The translations under genes were made by a program, and so were the position numbers. The notes beneath the pieces were generated by a model. It had not been told where the DNA came from. It saw only the letters and a list, made by a program, of their open reading frames with translations, and searched no databases. A DNA stretch of 35,873 nucleotides from CFX2 sp014338005 (GTDB lineage: Bacteria > Chloroflexota > Anaerolineae > Aggregatilineales > Phototrophicaceae): contig SZPE01000047.1 in assembly GCA_030263555.1 (NCBI GenBank), positions 1 to 35,873 of the forward strand, read 5' to 3'. Of the stretch, positions 7,030-14,376 are shown in pieces. Every line of letters begins with the position of its first letter. The first letter of the stretch is position 1.

Positions 7030-7836
7030 ATGAAAAGAGCCGATTTTTCTCCTTTACCGGACACGAAAATAAACCTTAAGGATTATGACCCGGACTTTCA
7101 CGAGGATTGGAATAAACAGACCGCCAAAGATGAAACCGACCGCCTGCAAGAGCGCATCCAGGATTTGCAGGAACGCCTGTATGCGGAGGGCAAACAGGCG
7201 CTGCTGATCGTTTTGCAGGCGATGGACACCGGCGGCAAGGACGGGCTGATTAAAAAAGTGTTCAGCGGCGTTAACCCGCAGGGCGTGACCGTTACGTCGT
7301 TTAAAGCGCCGACGCCGGAAGAACTGGCGCGCGACTTTTTGTGGCGCATCCACCGGCATACCCCGGCCAAAGGTTTCATCGGCATCTTCAACCGCAGCCA
7401 TTACGAAGATGTGCTGGTGGTGCGCGTTAACAAACTCGTGCCGCCGGAGGTGTGGAAAAGCCGTTACGATCACATTAACGCTTTCGAGCGGCTGCTGGTG
7501 GAAAGCGGCACGCGCATCCTCAAGTTTTATCTGCATATCAGCAAGGCCGAACAGAAAGAACGGCTGCTGGCGCGGCTGGATAACCCTAACAAACACTGGA
7601 AGTTTTCGCTGGGCGACCTGCCGGTGCGTGAACGCTGGGACGATTATATGAAAGCCTACGAGGACGCGCTGACACGCTGCAACACCGAATATGCGCCCTG
7701 GCACATCGTGCCGGCCAACCGCAAATGGTATCGTGATCTGTTTGTGACGCAGGTGATTCTCAAAACGCTGGAAGCAATGAACCCGCGCTTCCCGCCTGCC
7801 GAAGCCGGACTCGACCAGGTGGTGATACCGGATTAG
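7030..7836 (+). CDS. PPK2-family polyphosphate:nucleotide phosphotransferase
   Basis: PPK2 enzymes transfer phosphate between polyphosphate and nucleoside mono- or diphosphates. The 268-residue protein has the family Walker A segment QAMDTGGKDG (63-72) and a Walker B region ending in NRSHYEDVLV (121-130). A basic lid lies near 175-200 (KEN/ER-rich, then KFSLGDLPVRERWDDY), followed by the conserved ending APWHIVPANRKWYRDL. Length and motifs fit the short single-domain group often annotated PPK2-related, which commonly phosphorylates AMP or ADP. The exact substrate cannot be read from sequence. The ATG follows GGAG at 7019-7022, 15 bp after the RqcH-like gene, so the two are likely one operon. 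Its stop overlaps the stop of the convergent glycosyltransferase gene. Confidence 0.92.
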   Translation: MKRADFSPLPDTKINLKDYDPDFHEDWNKQTAKDETDRLQERIQDLQERLYAEGKQALLIVLQAMDTGGKDGLIKKVFSGVNPQGVTVTSFKAPTPEELARDFLWRIHRHTPAKGFIGIFNRSHYEDVLVVRVNKLVPPEVWKSRYDHINAFERLLVESGTRILKFYLHISKAEQKERLLARLDNPNKHWKFSLGDLPVRERWDDYMKAYEDALTRCNTEYAPWHIVPANRKWYRDLFVTQVILKTLEAMNPRFPPAEAGLDQVVIPD

Positions 7837-9029
7837 CGGCTGTTGGCGGCGCGGCGGGCGGCGTCCAGTACGCGGAAAACGGTGATGTCCCGCATACAGG
7901 GGTGAAAGGTCGGGTCGTCGCTGCCCCAGTCCAGCACGCGGCAGGGGTGGCAGCCGATGTCGCTGGCGATCACCAGATGTTTTTGAGGCGGCCCCCAGGG
8001 GCCAAATTCCGCCGGGTCTGCCGGGCCGTAGAGCGTGACGGTGGGCGCGCCGGCGGCAGCCGCCAGGTGCAGCGGGCCGCTGTCCGGCCCCAGAACGACG
8101 GCTGCGCGTTTAAACAGCGCCGCCAGCTGGCCGACGCGGGTATCCCCGGCCATGATACAGGCGCGCTGCTGCATCTGCCCGGCGATGCGCTGCACCAGCG
8201 CCAGCTCGTGGTCGCCGCCGGTGAACACCACGCGCGCGTTAAGCTGCTCCGCCAGGGTGTCCGCCACCGACGCCCAGCGTTCTTCCTGCCAGTGTTTAAC
8301 CCACGTTCCCGTGCCGGGATGGATGCACAGCAGCCGCGCGCCGTCCGGGATGCCCCATTCCTGCAAATAGCCTCTCACGTAACCTTCGCTGGCCGAATCA
8401 ACCGGGAAGCGGTAAACAACCGTTTCCGGCGGCAGCGGCCCTGTCCAGCGTTCGACCAGGCGCAGGCTCTGTTTGACGACATGCTCCTGCCGGTGTTCGA
8501 GCGCGGTGGTCAGGAAGGGCGCTACATCGGGCAGGTTGTAGCCGATGCGTTCCGGGATGCCGGCCAGCTTCGCCACCAGCGCGCCCCACCAGTGATCGGG
8601 GCGGAAGATGACCGCGCTGCTGTAGCCGATGGCGCGAAGCTGCCGCGCCGTCCGCGCCGCCAGATCGTAAGGCGAGCGCAGGCTCTCTTTGGGCGTGCGG
8701 CTGAAGCCAGGAAAGGGCAGCGTTAAAACCAGGTCTACCTCCGGGTAGGCAGCCATCACGTCTGCCGACCAGGGGCCAACCAGGGCGTGAATTTCCGCCT
8801 CCGGGTTGGCGGCGCGCAGGGCGTGGATGGCCGGGGTGGTTAACAATACATCGCCCAGATGATCCGGGCGGATGAGCAGAATCCGATTTCGTTCCTGAGT
8901 GGGCGCATTGGGGACGGGCAGGCGGGCGGCTGCCGAAAGCAGCAGACGGCGCAGGTGGTGTTTGGGCGCGGTGCTGTGGAAGGCTTCCGCCATGTGGCGA
9001 TTGCGGAGGACGAGCGTCTCCCTATTCAA
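7833..9029 (-). CDS. Glycosyltransferase family 9 (heptosyltransferase-like)
   Basis: The 398-residue protein has two Rossmann lobes of the GT-B fold. The acceptor lobe begins RILLIRPDHLGDVLLTTPAI (about 49-68). The donor lobe has IHPGTGTWVKHW and the signature GPDSGPLHLAAAAGAPTVTL, followed by LYGPADPAEFGPW. A Cys group (GCHPC, then HPC) near the C-terminus is common in family 9. Related enzymes move heptose or other sugars onto lipid-linked or surface glycans; the sugar here is unknown. The start is TTG 9029 with AAGGA upstream. A later ATG (residue 13) has no ribosome site. It overlaps the upstream glycosyltransferase gene by 8 bp and is third in a minus-strand operon. Confidence 0.9.
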   Translation of the reverse strand: MNRETLVLRNRHMAEAFHSTAPKHHLRRLLLSAAARLPVPNAPTQERNRILLIRPDHLGDVLLTTPAIHALRAANPEAEIHALVGPWSADVMAAYPEVDLVLTLPFPGFSRTPKESLRSPYDLAARTARQLRAIGYSSAVIFRPDHWWGALVAKLAGIPERIGYNLPDVAPFLTTALEHRQEHVVKQSLRLVERWTGPLPPETVVYRFPVDSASEGYVRGYLQEWGIPDGARLLCIHPGTGTWVKHWQEERWASVADTLAEQLNARVVFTGGDHELALVQRIAGQMQQRACIMAGDTRVGQLAALFKRAAVVLGPDSGPLHLAAAAGAPTVTLYGPADPAEFGPWGPPQKHLVIASDIGCHPCRVLDWGSDDPTFHPCMRDITVFRVLDAARRAANSR

Positions 9030-10239
9030 GACCGAGTTCCTTGTAGATCGCCAGCAGACGCGGGATCAACACCGGCCAATCGTAATGCTGTTTGACGTAG
9101 CGGCGGGCGCGTTCGCCCAGTTCCTCCCGCCGGTTCGGGTTTTGCAGCAGGGCGATGATCGCGTTCGCCATTTCGGCAGGCGTATCGGTGATGAGCGCCG
9201 CCTCTCGAACGCCGGAGGACATGCCGCTGACAGCGGTGGAAGTGGCGACTACCGCGCGTCCGGCGGCCATCGCCTCCAAAATTTTCAGGCGCGTGCCGCT
9301 GCCCATCCGCAGGGGCGCGACGTAAACATCCGCGCCGTATAAAAAGGGGCGAACATCCTGCACCCACCCGGTGATCTCGATGCCGCGCCGGGCGCGCAGT
9401 TTTTCGATGCGGGCGTGCGGCTTCTGGCCGACGATGTACAGCTTCGCGTCCGGGATATGCTGCTGCACGCGCGGCAGAATAGTTTCCCCGAACCAGACCA
9501 TTGCATCCACGTTGGGGCGGTAGTCCATTTTGCCGGTAAAAACCAGCGCCGATTCGCCCAGGTCGAACTGCTGGTCATGGCAGATGTAATCGTCCACAAA
9601 GATGCCGTTGTTCACAACCGGCACGTAGTTATCGGGGTGGTGTTGGCGCAGGATAGCCGCGTCCTCGTCAGAGACGGCGATCACGCGGTCGGCCAACTGG
9701 CAGAGCAGGCTTTCAAAACGGGCGATGCGCCGCGCCTGGATGAAGGAATAGGCGGCGGCGGGCCACCGCTGCGGGCTGCCCAGGTCAACCCGGAAAATAA
9801 GCTGCTGTAAGGCGGCCTCGGCGTTAAAAGCGTCGTAAATAAGCCGGGCCTGCGTCCCGGTCTGCCGGGCCGTCGGCAGATAACAGGCCACCTCGATGCC
9901 CTCAAACTGCACGATGTCATAGTCGCTTTCGGCCATCAGCCCTTGCAAACAGCGCCAGAAGGGTTCGTCGAACAGGCGGCGCGCGATGTCTGGCTGGTCG
10001 GACAGCAGCAGGTCGCGCAGGCGGTCATGCTGGGCGCGGGACGGCGGGGGCAGCATTTCCACGCGCGTGCAGCAGTCGGCCAGGGGCGTATGCCGCACTT
10101 GCACACTGCCATCATGAAAACTGAGCAGCGTGATTTCATGCCCGGCGTGGTGCAGGCCGTCGAGTATGCCATAAGCGCGCAGCGCGCCGCCCTGGTGCGG
10201 CGGATAGGGCAGGCTGGCGGTCAACATCAGGATACGCAT
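9022..10239 (-). CDS. Glycosyltransferase family 4 (GT-B fold)
   Basis: The 405-residue protein starts MRILMLTASLPYPPHQGGAL, a typical acceptor-side loop of family 4. It has the donor-site region LVFTGKMDYRPNVDAMVWF and, later, PLRMGSGTRLKILEAMAAG followed by RAVVAT, which carries the E-x7-E type nucleotide-sugar contact. It resembles the PEP-CTERM/exosortase-associated sugar transferases of polysaccharide clusters, but sugar and acceptor cannot be named. ATG 10239 has GAGG four to five bases upstream. The gene overlaps its neighbours on both sides (13 bp upstream, 8 bp downstream), a tight operon. A cytosolic enzyme acting at the membrane face is expected. Confidence 0.92.
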   Translation of the reverse strand: MRILMLTASLPYPPHQGGALRAYGILDGLHHAGHEITLLSFHDGSVQVRHTPLADCCTRVEMLPPPSRAQHDRLRDLLLSDQPDIARRLFDEPFWRCLQGLMAESDYDIVQFEGIEVACYLPTARQTGTQARLIYDAFNAEAALQQLIFRVDLGSPQRWPAAAYSFIQARRIARFESLLCQLADRVIAVSDEDAAILRQHHPDNYVPVVNNGIFVDDYICHDQQFDLGESALVFTGKMDYRPNVDAMVWFGETILPRVQQHIPDAKLYIVGQKPHARIEKLRARRGIEITGWVQDVRPFLYGADVYVAPLRMGSGTRLKILEAMAAGRAVVATSTAVSGMSSGVREAALITDTPAEMANAIIALLQNPNRREELGERARRYVKQHYDWPVLIPRLLAIYKELGLE

Positions 10240-11342
10240 AAATCCTCGCCAACAGCGCGATAGACCGATAAAACAATCGAGGCGGTGTGCGCCCAGGTGA
10301 ACAGCCGCGCGCGTTCCAGCCCGGCCAGCCGCGCGGCAGCACGCCAGGTTTCATCCATCAGCGCCTTTTCCAGCGCCTCGGCCAGCGCCGCCGGGTCATC
10401 CGGGTTGATCTGCAAACCCACGTCGCCGACCACCTCCGGCAGCGATGAACGGTCGCTGACGATCGTCACCGTACCGCAGGCCATCGCCTCCAGCGGAGGG
10501 AAGCCGAAACCTTCGTAAAACGACGGCATGACCAGCAGCGCAGCCAGATTATACAGCGCCGGCAGGTCATCGTCGCCGATGTCCTGCCGCCAGATCACGC
10601 GCGATTCTAAACCCAGTTCGGCGGCGCGCGCCTGCGTCTGTTGGAACAGCCAGCCTTTGCGCCCGGCCAGCAGCAGCGGCGGCGCGTCCGGTAGGCGTCC
10701 GACCAACCGGTGATAGGCGTCCAGCAGGCCGGCGATATTTTTGCGCGGCTCCAGTGTGCCGACATGCAGGATGTACCGCTCCGGCAGTTTTAGCCGCGCC
10801 TGCGCTTCCCGGAGCGTTTCAGCCGGCAGCGGGCGAAAACGTTCATCCACACCCAGCATATGCACCGTGATTTTATCCGGCGGCACATCCAGCATATGCG
10901 CCAGGTCATTTTTGGTGGACTGGCTGTCGGCCAGGATATGGTCGGCCTGGCGGACGGCAGCGGCGATCTGATGATTGTAATAACGGCGCGCGTCCGCCGT
11001 AAGGAACTGCGGATAGTGCAGAAAGGTGAGATCATGCACGGTGATAATGTGCCGCCGCGCGCCGCGCCGGGGCGGGATAAAATCCGGGCTGTGCAGGATG
11101 TCCAGCCGGAAACGCGCCAGTTCAACCGACAGCGCCAGCCGCTCCAGGCGGTGATGGCAGGGTGTCCACAGGGCAGCATGTTGAAAGCATGTCACCAGCG
11201 AGTCCGACGTTTTGCGGCTGTGAAAGACGATGTACCGTCCATCAGGGTCGAGCGACTCCAGCGCCGCGACCAGACGCCGGATATAAGTGCTGATGCCGCC
11301 GGTGCGATAGGCTGTTAGGCGTGCGTCAATGCCGATCTGCAT
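10227..11342 (-). CDS. Glycosyltransferase family 4 (mannosyltransferase-like)
   Basis: The 371-residue protein begins MQIGIDARLTAYRTGGISTY, the glycine-rich opening of WbaZ/mannosyltransferase-like family 4 enzymes. It contains LHVGTLEPRKNIAGLLDAY, the phosphate-binding region of the donor lobe, and SFYEGFGFPPLEAMACG with the E-x7-E pair. A role in surface-glycan assembly with the two genes downstream is likely. The sugar donor is probably GDP- or UDP-linked, and the window's manC makes GDP-mannose a reasonable guess. There is no Shine-Dalgarno before ATG 11342, and a TATACT box lies only 9 bp upstream, so the mRNA may be nearly leaderless. Confidence 0.92.
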   Translation of the reverse strand: MQIGIDARLTAYRTGGISTYIRRLVAALESLDPDGRYIVFHSRKTSDSLVTCFQHAALWTPCHHRLERLALSVELARFRLDILHSPDFIPPRRGARRHIITVHDLTFLHYPQFLTADARRYYNHQIAAAVRQADHILADSQSTKNDLAHMLDVPPDKITVHMLGVDERFRPLPAETLREAQARLKLPERYILHVGTLEPRKNIAGLLDAYHRLVGRLPDAPPLLLAGRKGWLFQQTQARAAELGLESRVIWRQDIGDDDLPALYNLAALLVMPSFYEGFGFPPLEAMACGTVTIVSDRSSLPEVVGDVGLQINPDDPAALAEALEKALMDETWRAAARLAGLERARLFTWAHTASIVLSVYRAVGEDLCVS

Positions 11343-11351
11343 AATGGTATC

Positions 11352-11357
11352 AGTATA
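11352..11357 (-). promoter_or_regulatory. Possible -10 box (TATACT) of the glycosyltransferase operon
   Basis: On the minus strand TATACT ends 9 bp before ATG 11342, so transcription would start about 3 bases before the start codon. No convincing -35 box was found at 16-18 bp. A leaderless or near-leaderless transcript fits the missing ribosome site. Confidence 0.35.
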
Positions 11358-11390
11358 GCGGTTCGACGGTGAACAATCCAGACTTTAGGA

Positions 11391-11396
11391 TATAAT
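11391..11396 (+). promoter_or_regulatory. -10 box (TATAAT) of the parA-like gene
   Basis: A perfect TATAAT lies 24 bp before GTG 11421. The best -35 candidate at 16 bp spacing is GTGAAC (11369-11374), only 3 of 6. It is divergent from the TATACT box of the glycosyltransferase operon in the same 78-bp gap. Confidence 0.45.
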
Positions 11397-11420
11397 CGTA
11401 ACGAACACGGATGAGCGCGC

Positions 11421-12182
11421 GTGACTCAAATTTTAGTGCTGGCAAATCAAAAAGGCGGGGTGGGTAAGACCACTACCGTATTAAATCTCGGCGCGGCGCT
11501 GGCCGGGCAGGGGCGGCGCGTGCTGCTGGTGGATATTGACCCGCAGGCCAGTTTGACGGCGCTGCTCGGTTTTGACCCTTATAAAATCGAACGCAGCAGT
11601 TATTCGCTGCTGATGTTCGACGGTATGGGGCTGGCGCGGACGCTCAAAACGCCGCGTGCCAACCTGGCGCTCGTCCCCGGCAGCGTTGATCTGGCGACGG
11701 CTGCCATCCGGTTGGTGCAGGAGCGCCATCCGCTCACCCGGCTGCGGGATGCCCTGCGCGAGAGCCGGATGTTATTCGACATCATATTGATTGATACCCC
11801 GCCGGGTTTAAATGTGCTGACGGTCACCGGTTTTCTGGCCGCCGAGTCGGTGTTGATACCGGCGCAGTGTGACCATCTGGCGATGCTGGGCGTGCGCGCC
11901 ATTCAGGATGTGGTGGCGCGGGTGCGCGACGGCCTGGGCAGCCCTGATCTGAACATCTGCGGCGTGCTGGCGACTTTTTTTGACCCCCAGGCGGTTTACG
12001 CCTCAAAAACCCTGGACGAACTGCGCGCGCTGGTGCCGGTGCTGGAGACGATTATTCCGTATGATGTTCATATCGCGGACGCGCCGCACCAGGGCAAACC
12101 GGTTCTGGACTATGCGCCGGACAGCCCCGGCGCGGCGGCCTATCGTAAGCTGGCGGCGGAAGTGAGCGCCTGGGACGCCTGA
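11421..12182 (+). CDS. ParA/Soj-family ATPase
   Basis: The 253-residue protein has the deviant Walker A motif KGGVGKTTT (11-19), the A' segment VDIDPQASLT (37-46) and Walker B in DIILIDTPPG (about 118-127). These are the marks of ParA ATPases that dimerise on ATP, bind DNA non-specifically and position chromosomes, plasmids or protein complexes. No parB and no parS-like palindrome were found beside it, and its neighbours are glycosyltransferase and binding-protein genes. It may be a stand-alone positioning ATPase rather than a chromosome-segregation ParA. The start is GTG 11421 with only a weak purine stretch in front. It converges with the next gene, leaving 9 bp. Confidence 0.9.
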   Translation: MTQILVLANQKGGVGKTTTVLNLGAALAGQGRRVLLVDIDPQASLTALLGFDPYKIERSSYSLLMFDGMGLARTLKTPRANLALVPGSVDLATAAIRLVQERHPLTRLRDALRESRMLFDIILIDTPPGLNVLTVTGFLAAESVLIPAQCDHLAMLGVRAIQDVVARVRDGLGSPDLNICGVLATFFDPQAVYASKTLDELRALVPVLETIIPYDVHIADAPHQGKPVLDYAPDSPGAAAYRKLAAEVSAWDA

Positions 12183-12191
12183 AACGCGCCG

Positions 12192-12998
12192 TCATAACCA
12201 CCGCTCGATCAGCGCCGCCAGTGTGCCGTCGTCGGCCAGCGTTTGCAGCGCATAGTTGATCGCCTCCCAGGTTTTGCCCCGGTCAATCCGCACCGCCGCC
12301 GCATACAGCGAATCCGTGACCGGATGCATCTGCATATTCCAGCCGGGAAAAGCGCGCCCGTAGAGCCGTGCAGCGGTCGCGTCTACCAGCGCGGCGTCGG
12401 CCTGTCCCAGACGAACGGCGTCCAGCGCGTAGGCCGGCAGCTCGTAGGGGCGCATTTCAAACGGCGGGATGCGCCGCAGCCAGGCGCGCGCCAGCGTGTC
12501 GGCATCTGACCCGAACTCGAACGCCAGGGCGCAGCCCGATAATTCGTTCATCGTCATAAAGGCCTTGTCGGCGCGGCTGACCAGCACGAAGCCGGCGTTG
12601 TAGTAGGGGATGGTATATAAAACGTCGTTGGCGCGGGAGTAGTCAATCACCAGCGCCGAAATCACCACATCCACCTGATCGGCCTTGAGCGAATCGTACA
12701 GGCCGTCGTAGCCCATGTTGACGAACCGCACCGGCACGCCCAGGCGCTCTGCAATCGCCCGCCCCAGGTCTATATCCAGCCCGAACAGATCATCGGCGGT
12801 GGCGACGGCGAAGGGCGGATAGCTGGCATCCACACCGATGCGCATTTCGCCGTAGGGGAACAGCTCTTTCAGCGGCGGGCCGGGGCGCTCGACGGCGTTC
12901 CAGCGTATGACAAACAGGACTCCGGCCAGCGCCCATAACCAGAGCGTGATCGCCAGCGCCAGGATAGGTAGGATCAGCCGCCAGGGGCGGGCAGCCAT
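12192..12998 (-). CDS. Membrane-anchored family 3 solute-binding protein
   Basis: The 268-residue protein has an N-terminal hydrophobic helix (about 8-31) with no clear cleavage site or lipobox, then a type II binding fold. The SBP family 3 opening is MRIGVDASYPPFAVA, followed by GLDIDLGRAIAERLGV, the hinge region VDVVISALVIDYSRA, and ALVDATAARLYG. These proteins usually bind amino acids for an ABC importer, but no permease or ATPase is nearby. The uncut helix would anchor it to the outer face of the membrane. It overlaps the glycoside-hydrolase-like gene upstream by 25 bp, so the two are likely made together. The ligand is unknown. Confidence 0.87.
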   Translation of the reverse strand: MAARPWRLILPILALAITLWLWALAGVLFVIRWNAVERPGPPLKELFPYGEMRIGVDASYPPFAVATADDLFGLDIDLGRAIAERLGVPVRFVNMGYDGLYDSLKADQVDVVISALVIDYSRANDVLYTIPYYNAGFVLVSRADKAFMTMNELSGCALAFEFGSDADTLARAWLRRIPPFEMRPYELPAYALDAVRLGQADAALVDATAARLYGRAFPGWNMQMHPVTDSLYAAAVRIDRGKTWEAINYALQTLADDGTLAALIERWL

Positions 12999-14176
12999 AA
13001 ATCGTCGCTTTCTTGCCAGCCGCGCGCGTAAGCCTGGATGGCTGTAAAAATGGGTTTTGGCTCAAAATCGGCGGTCAGCAGGGTGAAGTTGTCCGGGTAG
13101 CTGCGGGTGGAGGTGGGATAACGCAGCGCCCAGATGCATAGTTTATCCAGCCAGGGCCAGTTGGCTTCCGCCCATTTAAAGGCGTTGACCGTGTAGGCCA
13201 CTCGCAGCGACGGGCGCACCGCTTTCGTCCAGCGCGGATGATCGTTCCAGCCGCTTTCGGTGATGTAAACCGGCCTGGCCGGGTCGTCATAACGTTCCAT
13301 GATCTGCCGCAGCAGTTCGGCCCGCCTGAAGTTAAGCACATCCGGCGCGGGGGGCGCCTCTGGCGGGTCGGTGAAGCCGTAGGTGTGCATCGCCAGCGCG
13401 TCGAAGTACGGCGCAGCGCCGGCCTGATACAGCGCCTCCAGGTAGAGCAGATCGTTGAGGCCGTTGGGGCTGCCGGGCGGCTCCAGCGTGGGCGCGAGCG
13501 GCGCAGCCAGGATGACCACGTTCGGGTTGGCAGCGTGGGCGAGGGCGTAGACGGCCTCCAGCAGGCGCGCATATCCGGCGGGGTCAACCGCGCGGTAGCC
13601 CCACTCGAAAGACAGATTCGGCTCGTTCCAGATGATGATGTGGTCTACCACCCCGGCGTAACGCCCGGCGAAGGCGGCCACGAACGCGGCGAATTCATCG
13701 AACGACTCGTCCGGCAGGTAATTCAGGGTCGAGTTTTCGGCGTCCTCGCGCGCCCAGGCCGGGACGAGTCCCAAACGCGCGATGATGTGCAGCCCTTGAT
13801 TGCGGGCATGTTTGATGATGCGGTCGAAGGATGTCCAGTTGTACTGCCCTTTGGTCGGTTCGGCATACGCCCAGGGGAAAAACTCGACCACCGTATCCGC
13901 GCCTATTTCCCGCGCCATCTGTAAGGAACGCTGGATTTTCCACTCATAAACTTCGTCAATCAACCGGGTATGCACGCAGACCTGGGGTTTAACCGTCTCG
14001 ACGACTTGCTGCGGGCCGAGCGGCGCGCGCGGCGGGGCAGGGGCCAGGCGGACGAGAATCAGCCAGACGATACCGGCGCGGATAATCCAGTGCCAATAAA
14101 CGCGGAACAGCCGCCAGAAACGTGAGCGCAGCGTAAGCATGGTTTGAATGATAACCGAAAACGGGCGCGGCTTCAT
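12974..14176 (-). CDS. Membrane-anchored clan GH-A glycoside hydrolase-like protein
   Basis: The 400-residue protein has one membrane helix (about 31-47) and then a TIM-barrel-like domain. WNEPN with E185 is the expected acid/base at the end of strand 4, and ITESGW with E307 is the expected nucleophile at strand 7. Both catalytic Glu residues are present, so it should be active. The pattern is nearest to GH39/GH5/PslG-type enzymes, which trim exopolysaccharides during export, but the exact family is uncertain. ATG 14176 is chosen because GGAAG lies about 7 bp upstream; a GTG one codon earlier is also open. It lies between a polysaccharide polymerase and glycosyltransferases, which supports a role in surface glycan processing. 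Confidence 0.83.
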   Translation of the reverse strand: MKPRPFSVIIQTMLTLRSRFWRLFRVYWHWIIRAGIVWLILVRLAPAPPRAPLGPQQVVETVKPQVCVHTRLIDEVYEWKIQRSLQMAREIGADTVVEFFPWAYAEPTKGQYNWTSFDRIIKHARNQGLHIIARLGLVPAWAREDAENSTLNYLPDESFDEFAAFVAAFAGRYAGVVDHIIIWNEPNLSFEWGYRAVDPAGYARLLEAVYALAHAANPNVVILAAPLAPTLEPPGSPNGLNDLLYLEALYQAGAAPYFDALAMHTYGFTDPPEAPPAPDVLNFRRAELLRQIMERYDDPARPVYITESGWNDHPRWTKAVRPSLRVAYTVNAFKWAEANWPWLDKLCIWALRYPTSTRSYPDNFTLLTADFEPKPIFTAIQAYARGWQESDDLWLPAPGG

Positions 14177-14205
14177 CACTGGCTTCCGGGCGATTTGCTG
14201 CCGGG

Positions 14206-14235
14206 AAACAAAAACGGCGCTTGTGATGCGCCGTT
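14206..14235 (-). terminator. Rho-independent terminator of the tRNA gene
   Basis: On the minus strand AACGGCGC and GCGCCGTT form an 8-bp stem around a 7-base loop, followed by TTTTGTTT. It lies 10 bp after the tRNA and separates it from the hydrolase gene. Confidence 0.8.
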
Positions 14236-14244
14236 CGCGGCCTG

Positions 14245-14316
14245 CGTCCCTGCCGAGACTCGAACTCGGGCTTCAGCCTCCGGAGGGCTGCGCTCTATCC
14301 ACTGAGCTACAGGGAC
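14245..14316 (-). tRNA. tRNA-Arg (anticodon CCG)
   Basis: The 72-nt cloverleaf is complete. The acceptor GTCCCTG pairs with CAGGGAC, the D arm is GCTC/GAGC, and the anticodon stem CAGCC/GGCTG encloses CTCCGGA with anticodon CCG. The T arm is CCGAG-TTCGAGT-CTCGG. The discriminator is G and no CCA is encoded. It reads CGG codons, which are frequent in these GC-rich genes. Confidence 0.95.
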
Positions 14317-14326
14317 ATCTTGCATC

Positions 14327-14355
14327 ATCATAACAGATTTTCGCAGCCGGGGCAA
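14327..14355 (-). promoter_or_regulatory. Sigma70-type promoter of tRNA-Arg
   Basis: On the minus strand TTGCCC (14350-14355) and TATGAT (14327-14332) are spaced 17 bp apart. The -10 box ends 10 bp before the mature tRNA 5' end, which gives a short leader. The tRNA is thus an independent unit with its own terminator. Confidence 0.7.
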
Positions 14356-14376
14356 GAGCCTGCCGCGCCCGATTTT

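Noticed and set aside
12183..12191. Terminator between convergent parA and binding-protein genes
   Set aside because: Only 9 bp separate the stops and no hairpin with a T-run is visible.
14245..14316. tRNA-Arg as an active integration (att) site
   Set aside because: No integrase gene and no second copy of the tRNA 3' end were found in the window.
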